Shown here one piece after another: positions 7,019-13,893 of a stretch of DNA of 14,754 bases. The position numbers and the translations under genes are program-made. Numbering within the stretch: position 1 is the first letter of the stretch; the number at the start of each line of letters is the position of its first letter. The stretch spans positions 1 through 14,754 of the forward strand of contig JBJXHB010000008.1 of NCBI GenBank assembly GCA_046160725.1. Direction: 5' to 3'. This stretch comes from JBJXHB01 sp046160725. Its GTDB lineage: Bacteria; Pseudomonadota; Gammaproteobacteria; Burkholderiales; Burkholderiaceae_C. The notes beneath the pieces were generated by a model. It did not search any database. It had not been told where the DNA came from and saw only the letters and a program-made list of their open reading frames with translations.

Positions 7019-8371
7019 TCAGCGCGCCTTCTGCTGCATCACCCAGGCCAGGAAGCCGCACATCAGCATGCCCGCCAGCACCACGCCGACGGTGGCGGCC
7101 AGCCAGTAGGCCGGCGCACCGGCCAGCCCCACCGGCAGCCACGGCTGGTCCTGCAACCACATGCCGCCGCCAAGGCCGACCCCGGCCAGCGACGTGACGT
7201 AGATCAGCAGCGGCACGGTTGCAATGTGCCAGGCACGCAGCACGAAGGCCGCCACCGTCTGCGCGGCATCGGCCACATGAAACAGCGCCACCCATGCCAC
7301 CAGCGGCAGTGCGGCCGCGGCAATGGCCGCGTCATCGGTGTACAGGCCGACGATGGGTGCGCGCGTCAGAAAGGCCGCGCCGCCCATCAGCGCGGCCATC
7401 GCCAGCGTGATCGACACGCCATGCCAGGCTGTCTGCCGGGCCTGCAGCGCCGCGCCGGCGCCGATCGCCTGCGCCACCAGGGTGGTGACGGCACTGGACA
7501 GGGCCAGCGGCATCATGAACAGCAGCGACACCAGGTTGGCCGCGATCTGGTGCCCGGCGACGGCGCCGATGTCGGTGCGCGCAATCAGGAAGGCCATGAA
7601 CGAGAAGCCCGACACCTCGACCACGATGGCCAGGCCCATCGGCAGGCCCAGCCGCAGCTGGGCCCGGATGGAGGCGAAATCCGGGCCCACCCAGCCGCGC
7701 AGCATGAACGGTGCGTAGAAGCGGTCGTGCCGCAGCACCAACCAGCCCAGCAGCGCCTGGGCCCACATGGCGCACAGCGTGGCTACGGCACAGCCGGTGA
7801 CGCCCAGCGCCGGCAGCCCGATCGGAGCCCAGCCGTTGATGAACAGCATGGACAGCGGCACCTTCAGCGCCAGTCCGCCCAACTGCAGCACCATCACCGC
7901 CTTGGGGCGCGACACCGCGGTGTTGAAGGCGCGAAAGCAGGTGAACATCAGCGATGCCGGCAGTGACAGCGCCAGCACCATCAGATAGCCACGAACCTTG
8001 TCGGCCATCTCCGGCGTGGCCCGCGCCAGCGCCAGGAAGGGCTGCGGCCACAACAGCAGCAGGCTGCCCGCCAGCGACAGGAAGGCGGCCATCCAGAGCG
8101 TCTGCTTCAGCTGCGCGCCGGCACCGGCCAAGTCGCGGGCGCCGAACAGCCGGCCGGCCACCGGGCCGAGCGCCAGCACCACGCCCATCAGCCCGATGAA
8201 CACCGTGATGTAGGTCGACGCGCCGATGGCGAAGGCGCTCAGGTCGGCCTGCCCATAGCGGGCCAGCAGCACCGTATCGACCGTGGAAAAGGCCAGTACC
8301 GACACCTGGCCGACGAAAACCGGCCAGGCCAGCGGCGCGATGCGACGTGCGGTGTCGGACAGCCTCGTCAC
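7019..8371 (-). CDS. MATE-family multidrug/toxin efflux transporter (NorM/DinF type)
   Basis: The 450-residue product starts at GTG (8369-8371), whose GTGA overlaps the TGA of the upstream DUF3717-DUF1289 gene, so the two are coupled. A longer open frame upstream is the shadow of that other gene. About twelve hydrophobic segments span the protein, as expected for a MATE carrier exporting cationic drugs by Na+ or H+ exchange across the inner membrane. Typical sites are VDTVLLARYG with Asp32 in the first helix, the CFRAFNTAVSRPKAVM segment between half-domains, and the second-half repeat beginning GLPMGLAIVVEVSGFSF. The length is standard. Substrate cannot be read from sequence. It converges on the sensor kinase gene with only 24 bases between. 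Confidence 0.92.
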   Translation of the reverse strand: MTRLSDTARRIAPLAWPVFVGQVSVLAFSTVDTVLLARYGQADLSAFAIGASTYITVFIGLMGVVLALGPVAGRLFGARDLAGAGAQLKQTLWMAAFLSLAGSLLLLWPQPFLALARATPEMADKVRGYLMVLALSLPASLMFTCFRAFNTAVSRPKAVMVLQLGGLALKVPLSMLFINGWAPIGLPALGVTGCAVATLCAMWAQALLGWLVLRHDRFYAPFMLRGWVGPDFASIRAQLRLGLPMGLAIVVEVSGFSFMAFLIARTDIGAVAGHQIAANLVSLLFMMPLALSSAVTTLVAQAIGAGAALQARQTAWHGVSITLAMAALMGGAAFLTRAPIVGLYTDDAAIAAAALPLVAWVALFHVADAAQTVAAFVLRAWHIATVPLLIYVTSLAGVGLGGGMWLQDQPWLPVGLAGAPAYWLAATVGVVLAGMLMCGFLAWVMQQKAR

Positions 8372-8841
8372 GAGACGCGGCTGGTCAGGCGCCGTGGGGT
8401 CACGGCCGCCGGGGCAGCCCGGGCAGCCGTGCCCTCGGACAGACGGGCCCGCTCGGCATAGCGGTTGAAGCGCCAGGCCGTGCCCTCGGCCGTGATGCGG
8501 TGCCAGACGGCGCGACGCGTTGCAGGGCTCAGGGCCGTCCAGTCCTGCACCTCGTCCTCGCGCCGGCCGCAGCCCTTGCAGACGGCGTCGCCCTGGGCTG
8601 TGGAGCAGATCGCGATGCAGGGCGAGTCGGGCAGGCTGGCCACCCAGTCCAGCCAGGCCGCAGCGGCGGCCGGTCCGAGTGCCGCCTCGTCGATCTCGGT
8701 GCTGCGGGCCCAGGCCATGCCGCCATAGACATCTGCCAGCGCGCGCACCTCGGGGCAGGCACTGATGCCGTCGGTGGACGGGCGACGTTCGCGCCACCAG
8801 TTGATGGCGGCTTCGATGTCGACGATGAGGATCGCGGCCAT
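8368..8841 (-). CDS. DUF3717-DUF1289 fusion protein, likely metal-binding
   Basis: The 157-residue product runs from ATG 8841 and overlaps the MATE start by 4 bases. Residues 1-45 (IVDIEAAINWWRERRPSTDG, then a CPEVRALADVYG segment) match the DUF3717 domain, a small helical domain common in Burkholderiales. Residues 70-130 match DUF1289, with four cysteines at 75, 79, 88 and 91 (C-X3-C-X8-C-X2-C) and the conserved DEVQDWTALSPATRRAVW. The cysteine set suggests zinc or another metal, but neither domain has a function known to me. The two are usually separate small proteins, so the joined form is notable. No Shine-Dalgarno sequence precedes the ATG. A basic, Ala-rich tail (135-157) may be disordered. 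Confidence 0.82.
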   Translation of the reverse strand: MAAILIVDIEAAINWWRERRPSTDGISACPEVRALADVYGGMAWARSTEIDEAALGPAAAAAWLDWVASLPDSPCIAICSTAQGDAVCKGCGRREDEVQDWTALSPATRRAVWHRITAEGTAWRFNRYAERARLSEGTAARAAPAAVTPRRLTSRVS

Positions 8842-8889
8842 GGGCCGGGCAGGATAGCAGCGCGGGCGCGGCCATCCTGGATCGGACGG

Positions 8890-8918
8890 ATGGCACCGCT
8901 GCAGGGGCTGGGCATACT
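8890..8918 (+). promoter_or_regulatory. Candidate promoter of the M48-like secreted protein gene
   Basis: ATGGCA (8890-8895, 4 of 6 to the -35 consensus) and CATACT (8913-8918, 4 of 6 to the -10 consensus) are separated by 17 bases. Transcription would begin around 8924-8926, right at the GTG start codon, implying a leaderless or nearly leaderless message. If so, the in-frame ATG at 8890 is part of the promoter and not a start. Confidence 0.4.
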
Positions 8919-8925
8919 GAGGCCG

Positions 8926-10146
8926 GTGAACCAAGGCCATGTCGTCCACCGCGTCCGCTCCTGGCTGGTCGTGGCCGGCATCGGGGTGGGGCTGGCCGGC
9001 CTGTCCAGCGCCGCCTGGGCCCAGACTGGTGGCGGCTCGATCAACGATGCCTTCGACCGCGAGCGCTTCAAGTCCGGGCTGGAGAAGGAGGTGGCCTTTC
9101 GCGTCGCCACGCTCGAGGTCGCCTGGGGCGCCGAGCCGCTGTGTGACGACACCACCGAGATCGAGCCCTTCGTGCTGTGGTCCACCGGCACGCTGCGCCG
9201 CTCGCTGTCGGCACGCCAGGCTGCGTTGTTCCAGCAGGCCACCGGCATGGACGACAAATGGCGCGTCGCGTGGCTGGACGAGAGCGCACCGGACGAGCTG
9301 AAGCTGGGCCAGGTGGTGACGGCCATCAATGGCCGTGCCCTGCCCGGTGGCAGCGCGCGCTTTGAGTTGAGCGCGCTTTGGCGCGGCAGCCTGCCGATGT
9401 CGCAGGACGATGCCGGCTTCTGGCAGGTGCTGAACCAGGCCCGCGACGAGGCCCATGAGGGAACGCCGATGACGCTGACGCTGGCCAGCGGCCGCAGCGT
9501 GACCGTGCCGACCCAGACCGGCTGCGCGGGCACAGTGCTGGCCAGCGCCTTTGACCCCGAGGGCGAGCTTTTCCAGCGGCCGGACGGCAAGCGCACCAAG
9601 ATCCCGGGCAATGCCTTGCTTGGCGCGGCCAGCCGCGACGAGTTCCGCTGGATGGCGGCGTTCGCCACCTATTTCACCGCCAGTGAGAGCGCCATCCTGC
9701 GCCAGCGGTCGGCCAACGACATGGGCAACGCCTTTCTGATCGGCAAGGTGCTGACGGCCGCGCTGCCCGGCGCCGGCACGTTGCTGAGCGCGGTGGAGGC
9801 GCAGGCTCAGCGCGCCATCGTGGTCGATGGCCTGGTCGGTGGCGCCGACCTGTTTGCCAATGAGGTGGTGATGGCCATGGGCGGCCAGCCCGATGCCGCC
9901 CTCAAGCTCAGTGAGCGCCTGCGCAGCGCCGGCGTCAAGGCCGACGTGCTGCCGTTCACGCCGTTTCGGCTGTCCAACATGCAGATCCACCTGCAAAGAC
10001 TGAAGCAGCTGGATGCGGCTCGCGAGGCGGCCGAGCAGGCTGAGGCCGAGGCGGAACGCAAGCGGGACCACCCGGCACAGGGCGGGGCGCTGGCCCTGCC
10101 GGTGGCGCCGCCGGCTGCGCCGCAGGACCCGCCGAAGCGGCCGTAG
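8926..10146 (+). CDS. Secreted degenerate M48-metalloprotease-like protein with PDZ-like region (probable pseudoenzyme)
   Basis: With GTG 8926 the product has 406 residues and a clean signal peptide (1-32, cleavage after AWA). Residues 55-75 end in Cys73; residues 112-140 look PDZ-like (LKLGQVVTAINGRALP); a second cysteine is in QTGC at 197-200. The order LC, PDZ-like loop, GC, then a peptidase-like domain recalls periplasmic M48 proteases. Where those carry an HExxH zinc site the protein has FATYF (246-250), and where they carry EAD it has GAD (306-308). The following FANEVVMAMGGQPDAALKL and a terminal RLSNMQIHLQRLKQL fit the M48 framework. The alignment is by eye. The tail (363-406) is Ala/Glu- then Pro-rich. 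The frame is otherwise open with normal codon use, so this looks like a maintained protein and not a decaying gene. ATG 8890 is an alternative start. Confidence 0.72.
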   Translation: MNQGHVVHRVRSWLVVAGIGVGLAGLSSAAWAQTGGGSINDAFDRERFKSGLEKEVAFRVATLEVAWGAEPLCDDTTEIEPFVLWSTGTLRRSLSARQAALFQQATGMDDKWRVAWLDESAPDELKLGQVVTAINGRALPGGSARFELSALWRGSLPMSQDDAGFWQVLNQARDEAHEGTPMTLTLASGRSVTVPTQTGCAGTVLASAFDPEGELFQRPDGKRTKIPGNALLGAASRDEFRWMAAFATYFTASESAILRQRSANDMGNAFLIGKVLTAALPGAGTLLSAVEAQAQRAIVVDGLVGGADLFANEVVMAMGGQPDAALKLSERLRSAGVKADVLPFTPFRLSNMQIHLQRLKQLDAAREAAEQAEAEAERKRDHPAQGGALALPVAPPAAPQDPPKRP

Positions 10147-10165
10147 CGGCCCTGCCCCGAGGCGC

Positions 10166-11776
10166 TCAGGCCGCAGCCAGGGCGTCGGCGCGGATCATGT
10201 CCGCCGCCTTCTCCGCGATCATGATGGTCGGCGCGTTGGTGTTGCCGCCGACGATGCGCGGCATGATGGACGCGTCGACCACCCGCAGGCCCGTCATGCC
10301 GTGCACGCGCAAACGAGCATCGACCACGTCCTGCGCCGCGTCCGGGCCCATCCGGCAGCTGCCCACCGGGTGGTAGACAGTGTCGGCATGCTGCCGCACG
10401 AAGGCCTCGATCTGCGCGTCGGTCTGGGCGCCGGCCGAGTTGGGTAGCTCCTGGCCGCCAGCCCCGGTCAGCGCCGGCTGCTGCAGGATGCGGCGCATCT
10501 GCTTGAAGCCGCGCACCATGCGCGCGGTGTCGTCGCCGTCGGCCAGGAAGGCGGGGTCGATCAGCGGCGCGGCCATCGGGTCGGCATTGGCCAGGCGCAC
10601 GCTGCCGCGGCTGCGCGGGCGCAACAGGCAGATATGGCAGGAATAGCCGGCGCCGTAGCTGCGCTGCCGTCCATGGTCGACGATCTTGGCGATGACGAAG
10701 TGCAGCTGCAGGTCCGGCAGCGCTTCGGCAGGGTCGCTCTTGATGAAGCCGCCGGCCTCGGCGAAGTTGGTGGTCAGCATGCCGGTGCGGTGGCGGCGCC
10801 ACTCCAGGATGCCGCGCAGGGCGCGCGGGATCAGCGGCAGGCCGATGCCGATCAGGCTGTCGTGGTGCTGTGGCGCATGGACGCCAACGATCACGTCCGG
10901 ATGGTCGTGCAGCTGGGCGCCGACGCCCGGCAGGTGATGGGCCGTCGCCAGGCCCTGGGCCTGCAGCTGGGCACCGTCGCCGATGCCCGACAGCATCAGC
11001 ACCTGGGGTGACTGCAGCGCGCCGGCGCACAGCAGCACCTCGCGCCGGGCCTTCAGCTGCTGCAGGCCGCCGGGCAGGCGGACCTCCACGCCGACCGCGC
11101 GGCGTCCCTCCAGCAGGATGCGCTGCGTGCGCGCATGGGTCAGCACCTTCAGGTTGGCGCGGCCGGCGGCCAACCCGAGGTAGCCCTTGGCCGCGCTGCA
11201 ACGCTCACCGCCGCGGTGGGTGACCTGGTACAGGCCTACGCCCTCCTGATCGGCGCCGTTGAAATCGCGGTTGTGGGCATGGCCGGCCTGGACCGCCGCA
11301 TCGACAAAACGCTGCGAGAACGGGCTCGGGCTCATCAGGTCCATGACGTTCAAAGGGCCACCGGCGCCATGCCAGGCATCGGCACCTCGCTCGTTGTGCT
11401 CCGAGCGGCGGAAGTACGGCAGCACGTCGGCAAAGCTCCAGCCGGGGTTGCCCTGCGCGGCCCAGTGGTCATAGTCGGCCTGGTGGCCGCGGATGTAGAC
11501 CATGGCATTGATGGAGCTGCTGCCACCCAGCACCTTGCCGCGCGGCTGGTAGCCGATGCGGCCGTTCAGGCCCGGCTGCGGCACGGTGTCGAAGGTCCAG
11601 TTGAAGCGGTCCTTGGTCTGCGGCAGGACGGCCAGGGCGCCCGGGCAATGCAGCAGGACACTGTCGTCCGGGCCGCCGGCCTCCAGCAGCACCACCTGCA
11701 CGGCGGGGTCCTCGCTCAGGCGCGTGGCCAGGGCACAGCCGGCCGAGCCGCCGCCGATCACGATGTAGTCGTACAT
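10166..11776 (-). CDS. GMC-family FAD-dependent alcohol/choline dehydrogenase
   Basis: The 536-residue product starts at ATG 11776; GGAA (11783-11786) lies 6 bases upstream and the family N-terminus follows at once: YDYIVIGGGSAGCALATRL, the FAD-binding fold. Further GMC signatures are GKVLGGSSSINAMVYIRG near residue 90, GALQSPQVLMLSGIG in the middle, and the C-terminal HPVGSCRMG with catalytic His469 and NTNAPT with Asn512, the pair that acts on the alcohol in choline oxidase and its relatives. Length matches choline dehydrogenase (BetA) and AlkJ-type alcohol dehydrogenases. It oxidises a primary alcohol to an aldehyde with FAD, probably passing electrons to the respiratory chain. The usual choline neighbours (betB, betI) are absent, so a choline substrate is unproven. 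Confidence 0.92.
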   Translation of the reverse strand: MYDYIVIGGGSAGCALATRLSEDPAVQVVLLEAGGPDDSVLLHCPGALAVLPQTKDRFNWTFDTVPQPGLNGRIGYQPRGKVLGGSSSINAMVYIRGHQADYDHWAAQGNPGWSFADVLPYFRRSEHNERGADAWHGAGGPLNVMDLMSPSPFSQRFVDAAVQAGHAHNRDFNGADQEGVGLYQVTHRGGERCSAAKGYLGLAAGRANLKVLTHARTQRILLEGRRAVGVEVRLPGGLQQLKARREVLLCAGALQSPQVLMLSGIGDGAQLQAQGLATAHHLPGVGAQLHDHPDVIVGVHAPQHHDSLIGIGLPLIPRALRGILEWRRHRTGMLTTNFAEAGGFIKSDPAEALPDLQLHFVIAKIVDHGRQRSYGAGYSCHICLLRPRSRGSVRLANADPMAAPLIDPAFLADGDDTARMVRGFKQMRRILQQPALTGAGGQELPNSAGAQTDAQIEAFVRQHADTVYHPVGSCRMGPDAAQDVVDARLRVHGMTGLRVVDASIMPRIVGGNTNAPTIMIAEKAADMIRADALAAA

Positions 11777-11819
11777 GGTCTGTTCCAGTTGCCGGTGCGG
11801 CCCGGGGCCGCGATCGGCC

Positions 11820-11847
11820 ATGATAGGCACGCGCCAGCAGCGGTCCA
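11820..11847 (-). promoter_or_regulatory. Candidate sigma-70 promoter of the GMC dehydrogenase gene
   Basis: On the minus strand TGGACC (11842-11847, 4 of 6 to the -35 consensus) is followed after 16 bases by TATCAT (11820-11825, 5 of 6 to the -10 consensus). Transcription would start near 11813, leaving a leader of about 37 bases that contains the GGAA ribosome site. This is the best promoter-like sequence in the window. Confidence 0.5.
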
Positions 11848-11899
11848 TGCGGGCTGGTACGGGGCAGGCGCACCGGCCAGGTCCGCCGCTTCCGGCGCG

Positions 11900-11927
11900 T
11901 TGGGGCCCGATGACCGCGCGGTACATT
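11900..11927 (+). promoter_or_regulatory. Candidate promoter of the TPR-methyltransferase gene
   Basis: TTGGGG (11900-11905) and TACATT (11922-11927, 4 of 6 to the -10 consensus) are 16 bases apart, with a start near 11934 and a leader of about 36 bases containing AGGA. The -35 match is weak. It lies back to back with the dehydrogenase promoter in the same 193-base gap. Confidence 0.35.
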
Positions 11928-11969
11928 CGCGGCCCCATGGCGCATGCAGGCGCCGCTTCCAGGATACCG

Positions 11970-13244
11970 ATGACCATGCCCAATGCGGATGACCTGGCCG
12001 TGTTGCCCCTGTTCCGGGAGGCGGCAAGGCTGCACAGCACCGACGACCTCGATGCCGCCGAGCCAATCTACCGCGCCATCCTGGAGCGCCAGCCGGCGCA
12101 TGCCGGCGCGCTGCACCTGATGGGCGTGCTGCTGGGCCAGCGCCTGAAGCTCAAGGAAGCCATGACCTGGCTCGACCGCGCGTCGGATGCGCCGAACCAG
12201 GACCTGGAGACGTCGCTGTGCCTGGCTCAGGCGCTGGGCAGCCTGGGCCAGTCCGGCGCCGGGCTGGTGCCGTGCGAGCGCGTGCTGATGCAGCACCCGG
12301 ACAACACCGCGGCGCTGTACCTGCGGGCCGAGCTGCTGCAACGCAACCTGGACGCCGACACGGCGCTGGAGGCCATCGGCCATCTGCGCACGCACGTGGC
12401 GGCCGGCCAGGCCGATGCCCGGGTGCCGATCGACTGGCCGTCGCTGCTGCTGGAGCAGGGCAACCTGTTTGCGCATGAAAAGCGCTTCTCCGAGGCGGCC
12501 GAGTTGTATGAGCAGTCGCGGCGCAGTGGCGCCGATCCGTCGGTGGTGGACTTCCGGCTGGCGTCCGTGGGCCAGCAGCGGGCGCCGGACACGCCGCCGC
12601 GCAGCATGGTGCGCAGCCTGTTCGACCGTTATGCGGACCGCTTCGACACCCATTTGCGCGACCATCTGGCCTACCGGGCCCCCGAGGTCGTGGCCGAGGT
12701 GGTGGCGCCCTTGCGCGCACCCGGGCGGCTGCTGGCCACGCTCGACCTGGGTTGCGGCACCGGGCTCAGCGGCATGCCGATGCGCGCCGGCGCATCGCGC
12801 CTTGTCGGCGTCGACCTGTCCAGCAAGATGGTGGCCCAGGCCCGCGAGCGGGGCATCTACGACGAGCTGCATGTCGGCGAGCTGCTGGACTACTTGGAGG
12901 GTCGGGCCACGGTGCATGCCGCGCCCGGGCCGCTGCCCGGGCCCTTCGACCTGGCGCTGGCCACCGACGTGCTGAACTACATCGGCAACCTGGCGCCGCT
13001 GCATGCGGCGCTGAACCAGGTGCTGGCACCCGGCGGCCTGTTCGCGTTCACGGTCGAGCAGACCGCCGACGACGGGCCGCCCTTCGTGCTCAACGACTCA
13101 CTGCGCTATGCGCATTCGGCCGCCTATGTGCGCGCGCTGGCAGCCGACCATGGCTATGCCGTGCTTGCATTGGGCGAGGCGGTCTTGCGCAAGGAGCGGG
13201 ACGCGGACGTGCGCGGCCTGGTGGTGGTGATCCGGCGCGGCTGA
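11970..13244 (+). CDS. TPR-repeat protein fused to a class I SAM-dependent methyltransferase
   Basis: The 424-residue protein is chosen to start at ATG 11970 because AGGA (11961-11964) lies 5 bases upstream; in-frame ATGs at 11937 and 11976 are possible. Residues 10-200 are helical tetratricopeptide-like repeats, for example the AAEPIYRAILERQPAHAGAL region (29-48), the PDNTAALYLRAELLQ region (110-124) and RFSEAAELYEQSRRSGADPS (172-191). A linker with SMVRSLFDRYADRFDTHL (212-229) leads to the methyltransferase: motif I is LDLGCGTGL (258-266), with the acidic end of strand two at VGVDLSSKM (279-287) and PFDLALATDVLNYIG (325-339) as the motif IV region. The TPR part probably holds a protein partner or substrate. 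The methyl acceptor is unknown. No signal peptide is present, so it should be cytoplasmic. Confidence 0.88.
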   Translation: MTMPNADDLAVLPLFREAARLHSTDDLDAAEPIYRAILERQPAHAGALHLMGVLLGQRLKLKEAMTWLDRASDAPNQDLETSLCLAQALGSLGQSGAGLVPCERVLMQHPDNTAALYLRAELLQRNLDADTALEAIGHLRTHVAAGQADARVPIDWPSLLLEQGNLFAHEKRFSEAAELYEQSRRSGADPSVVDFRLASVGQQRAPDTPPRSMVRSLFDRYADRFDTHLRDHLAYRAPEVVAEVVAPLRAPGRLLATLDLGCGTGLSGMPMRAGASRLVGVDLSSKMVAQARERGIYDELHVGELLDYLEGRATVHAAPGPLPGPFDLALATDVLNYIGNLAPLHAALNQVLAPGGLFAFTVEQTADDGPPFVLNDSLRYAHSAAYVRALAADHGYAVLALGEAVLRKERDADVRGLVVVIRRG

Positions 13245-13249
13245 GGCGG

Positions 13250-13263
13250 GCGCCCGAGGGCGC
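13250..13263. terminator. GC hairpin between convergent genes (possible two-way terminator)
   Basis: GCGCCC and GGGCGC form a perfect inverted repeat with GA between, in the 29-base gap between the methyltransferase stop and the DUF3016 stop. There is no T-run on either strand, so it is not a standard intrinsic terminator; it may only slow polymerase or protect 3' ends. Confidence 0.35.
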
Positions 13264-13273
13264 TATCCAAACG

Positions 13274-13765
13274 TCAGCGCGCCACCACCGTCTGGCTGAA
13301 CCATTCGTCCAGCATGCGCTTCTCGTAGCGCAGGGGCTCACTGCGCGCATAGCGGTTGGCGCGGGTCAGGTAGCCCAGGTCCGTCAGCCGGCTGTCGCCG
13401 CCGCGCAGCGTGCGATCACCCTCCTTGATGGCCCAGCGCAGCTCGATCATGGGCGAATCCACGCCACCGGAGATCACCCGCACCTCCTGCGCGCCACGGC
13501 GCAGCCAGCGCATCTCGCCGGCCAGGTCCACGTCCTTCAGCTCGACCTCCAGCGTCTGCCCCGGCGCCAGCGACCTGGCGGCCAGCTCGCCGATGTGGGC
13601 GGCGATGGCCTTCAGGTGCTGCTCGTCATGGCCCATGTTCGACCGGATGTCGGCATAGCGCCAGGTCTCTTCATTCCACTTCACGCTGGCCGGGCTGGCG
13701 GCGAACGTCGCGCCGGACAGCAGCGCCAGCGCGATGGCCAGCAAGGGGTGTTGAATCGATGACAT
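13274..13765 (-). CDS. Secreted DUF3016-domain protein
   Basis: The 163-residue product starts at ATG 13765 because GGAG (13771-13774) lies 5 bases upstream and a signal peptide follows at once (residues 1-22, ending GATFA). An earlier in-frame ATG at 13843 would bury the signal in a longer basic leader. The mature part matches DUF3016: VKWNEETWRYADI near residue 28, the conserved LKDVDLAGE (76-84), and the C-terminal LRYEKRMLDEWF (145-156). DUF3016 proteins are periplasmic or exported and have no known function. There are no cysteines. It lies downstream of the PlsB-like gene on the same strand with 128 bases between, and a CTTCAC tandem repeat in that gap suggests its own promoter. Confidence 0.83.
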   Translation of the reverse strand: MSSIQHPLLAIALALLSGATFAASPASVKWNEETWRYADIRSNMGHDEQHLKAIAAHIGELAARSLAPGQTLEVELKDVDLAGEMRWLRRGAQEVRVISGGVDSPMIELRWAIKEGDRTLRGGDSRLTDLGYLTRANRYARSEPLRYEKRMLDEWFSQTVVAR

Positions 13766-13849
13766 GGCAACTCCATTCCGCACAGATCGTCCGTGGCCGG
13801 ACCGAGGCGCTAGTTTGCGCCTGTCACGCAAGGTCTGCATCACAGGATG

Positions 13850-13865
13850 GTGAAGAAGCGTGAAG
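13850..13865 (-). repeat. Tandem CTTCAC-N4-CTTCAC repeat, possible OmpR-class regulator site
   Basis: On the minus strand two CTTCAC copies are separated by GCTT, giving exact 10-base periodicity, about 85 bases upstream of the DUF3016 start. Direct repeats with one-turn spacing are the usual form of PmrA/QseB/OmpR-class operators. No clear -10 hexamer could be placed next to it, so the role is a guess. Confidence 0.3.
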
Positions 13866-13882
13866 TGCCGGCGCCGCCGGCA
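13866..13882. repeat. Perfect inverted repeat TGCCGGC-N3-GCCGGCA
   Basis: A 7-base stem with a 3-base loop lies 12 bases after the end of the PlsB-like gene on the minus strand and directly adjoins the CTTCAC repeat. No T-run follows on the minus strand, so it is at best an atypical terminator or a 3'-end stabilising hairpin for that gene. Confidence 0.4.
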
Positions 13883-13893
13883 GCCGCGGATCG

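Noticed and set aside
8372..8896. N-terminal extension of the MATE transporter frame beyond GTG 8371
   Set aside because: The added sequence is an out-of-frame reading of the DUF3717-DUF1289 gene, and GTG 8371 gives the normal MATE length and a stop/start overlap.
8347..8925. Upstream extension of the M48-like protein's frame
   Set aside because: It runs antisense to the DUF3717-DUF1289 gene and has no recognisable sequence; the signal peptide begins only after GTG 8926. ATG 8890 remains a minor alternative.
1604..11776. Choline-to-betaine (BetA/BetB) or alcohol-oxidation pathway formed by the GMC dehydrogenase and the aldehyde dehydrogenase
   Set aside because: The two genes are about 7 kb apart, on opposite strands, in different transcription units, with no BetI-like regulator or choline transporter.
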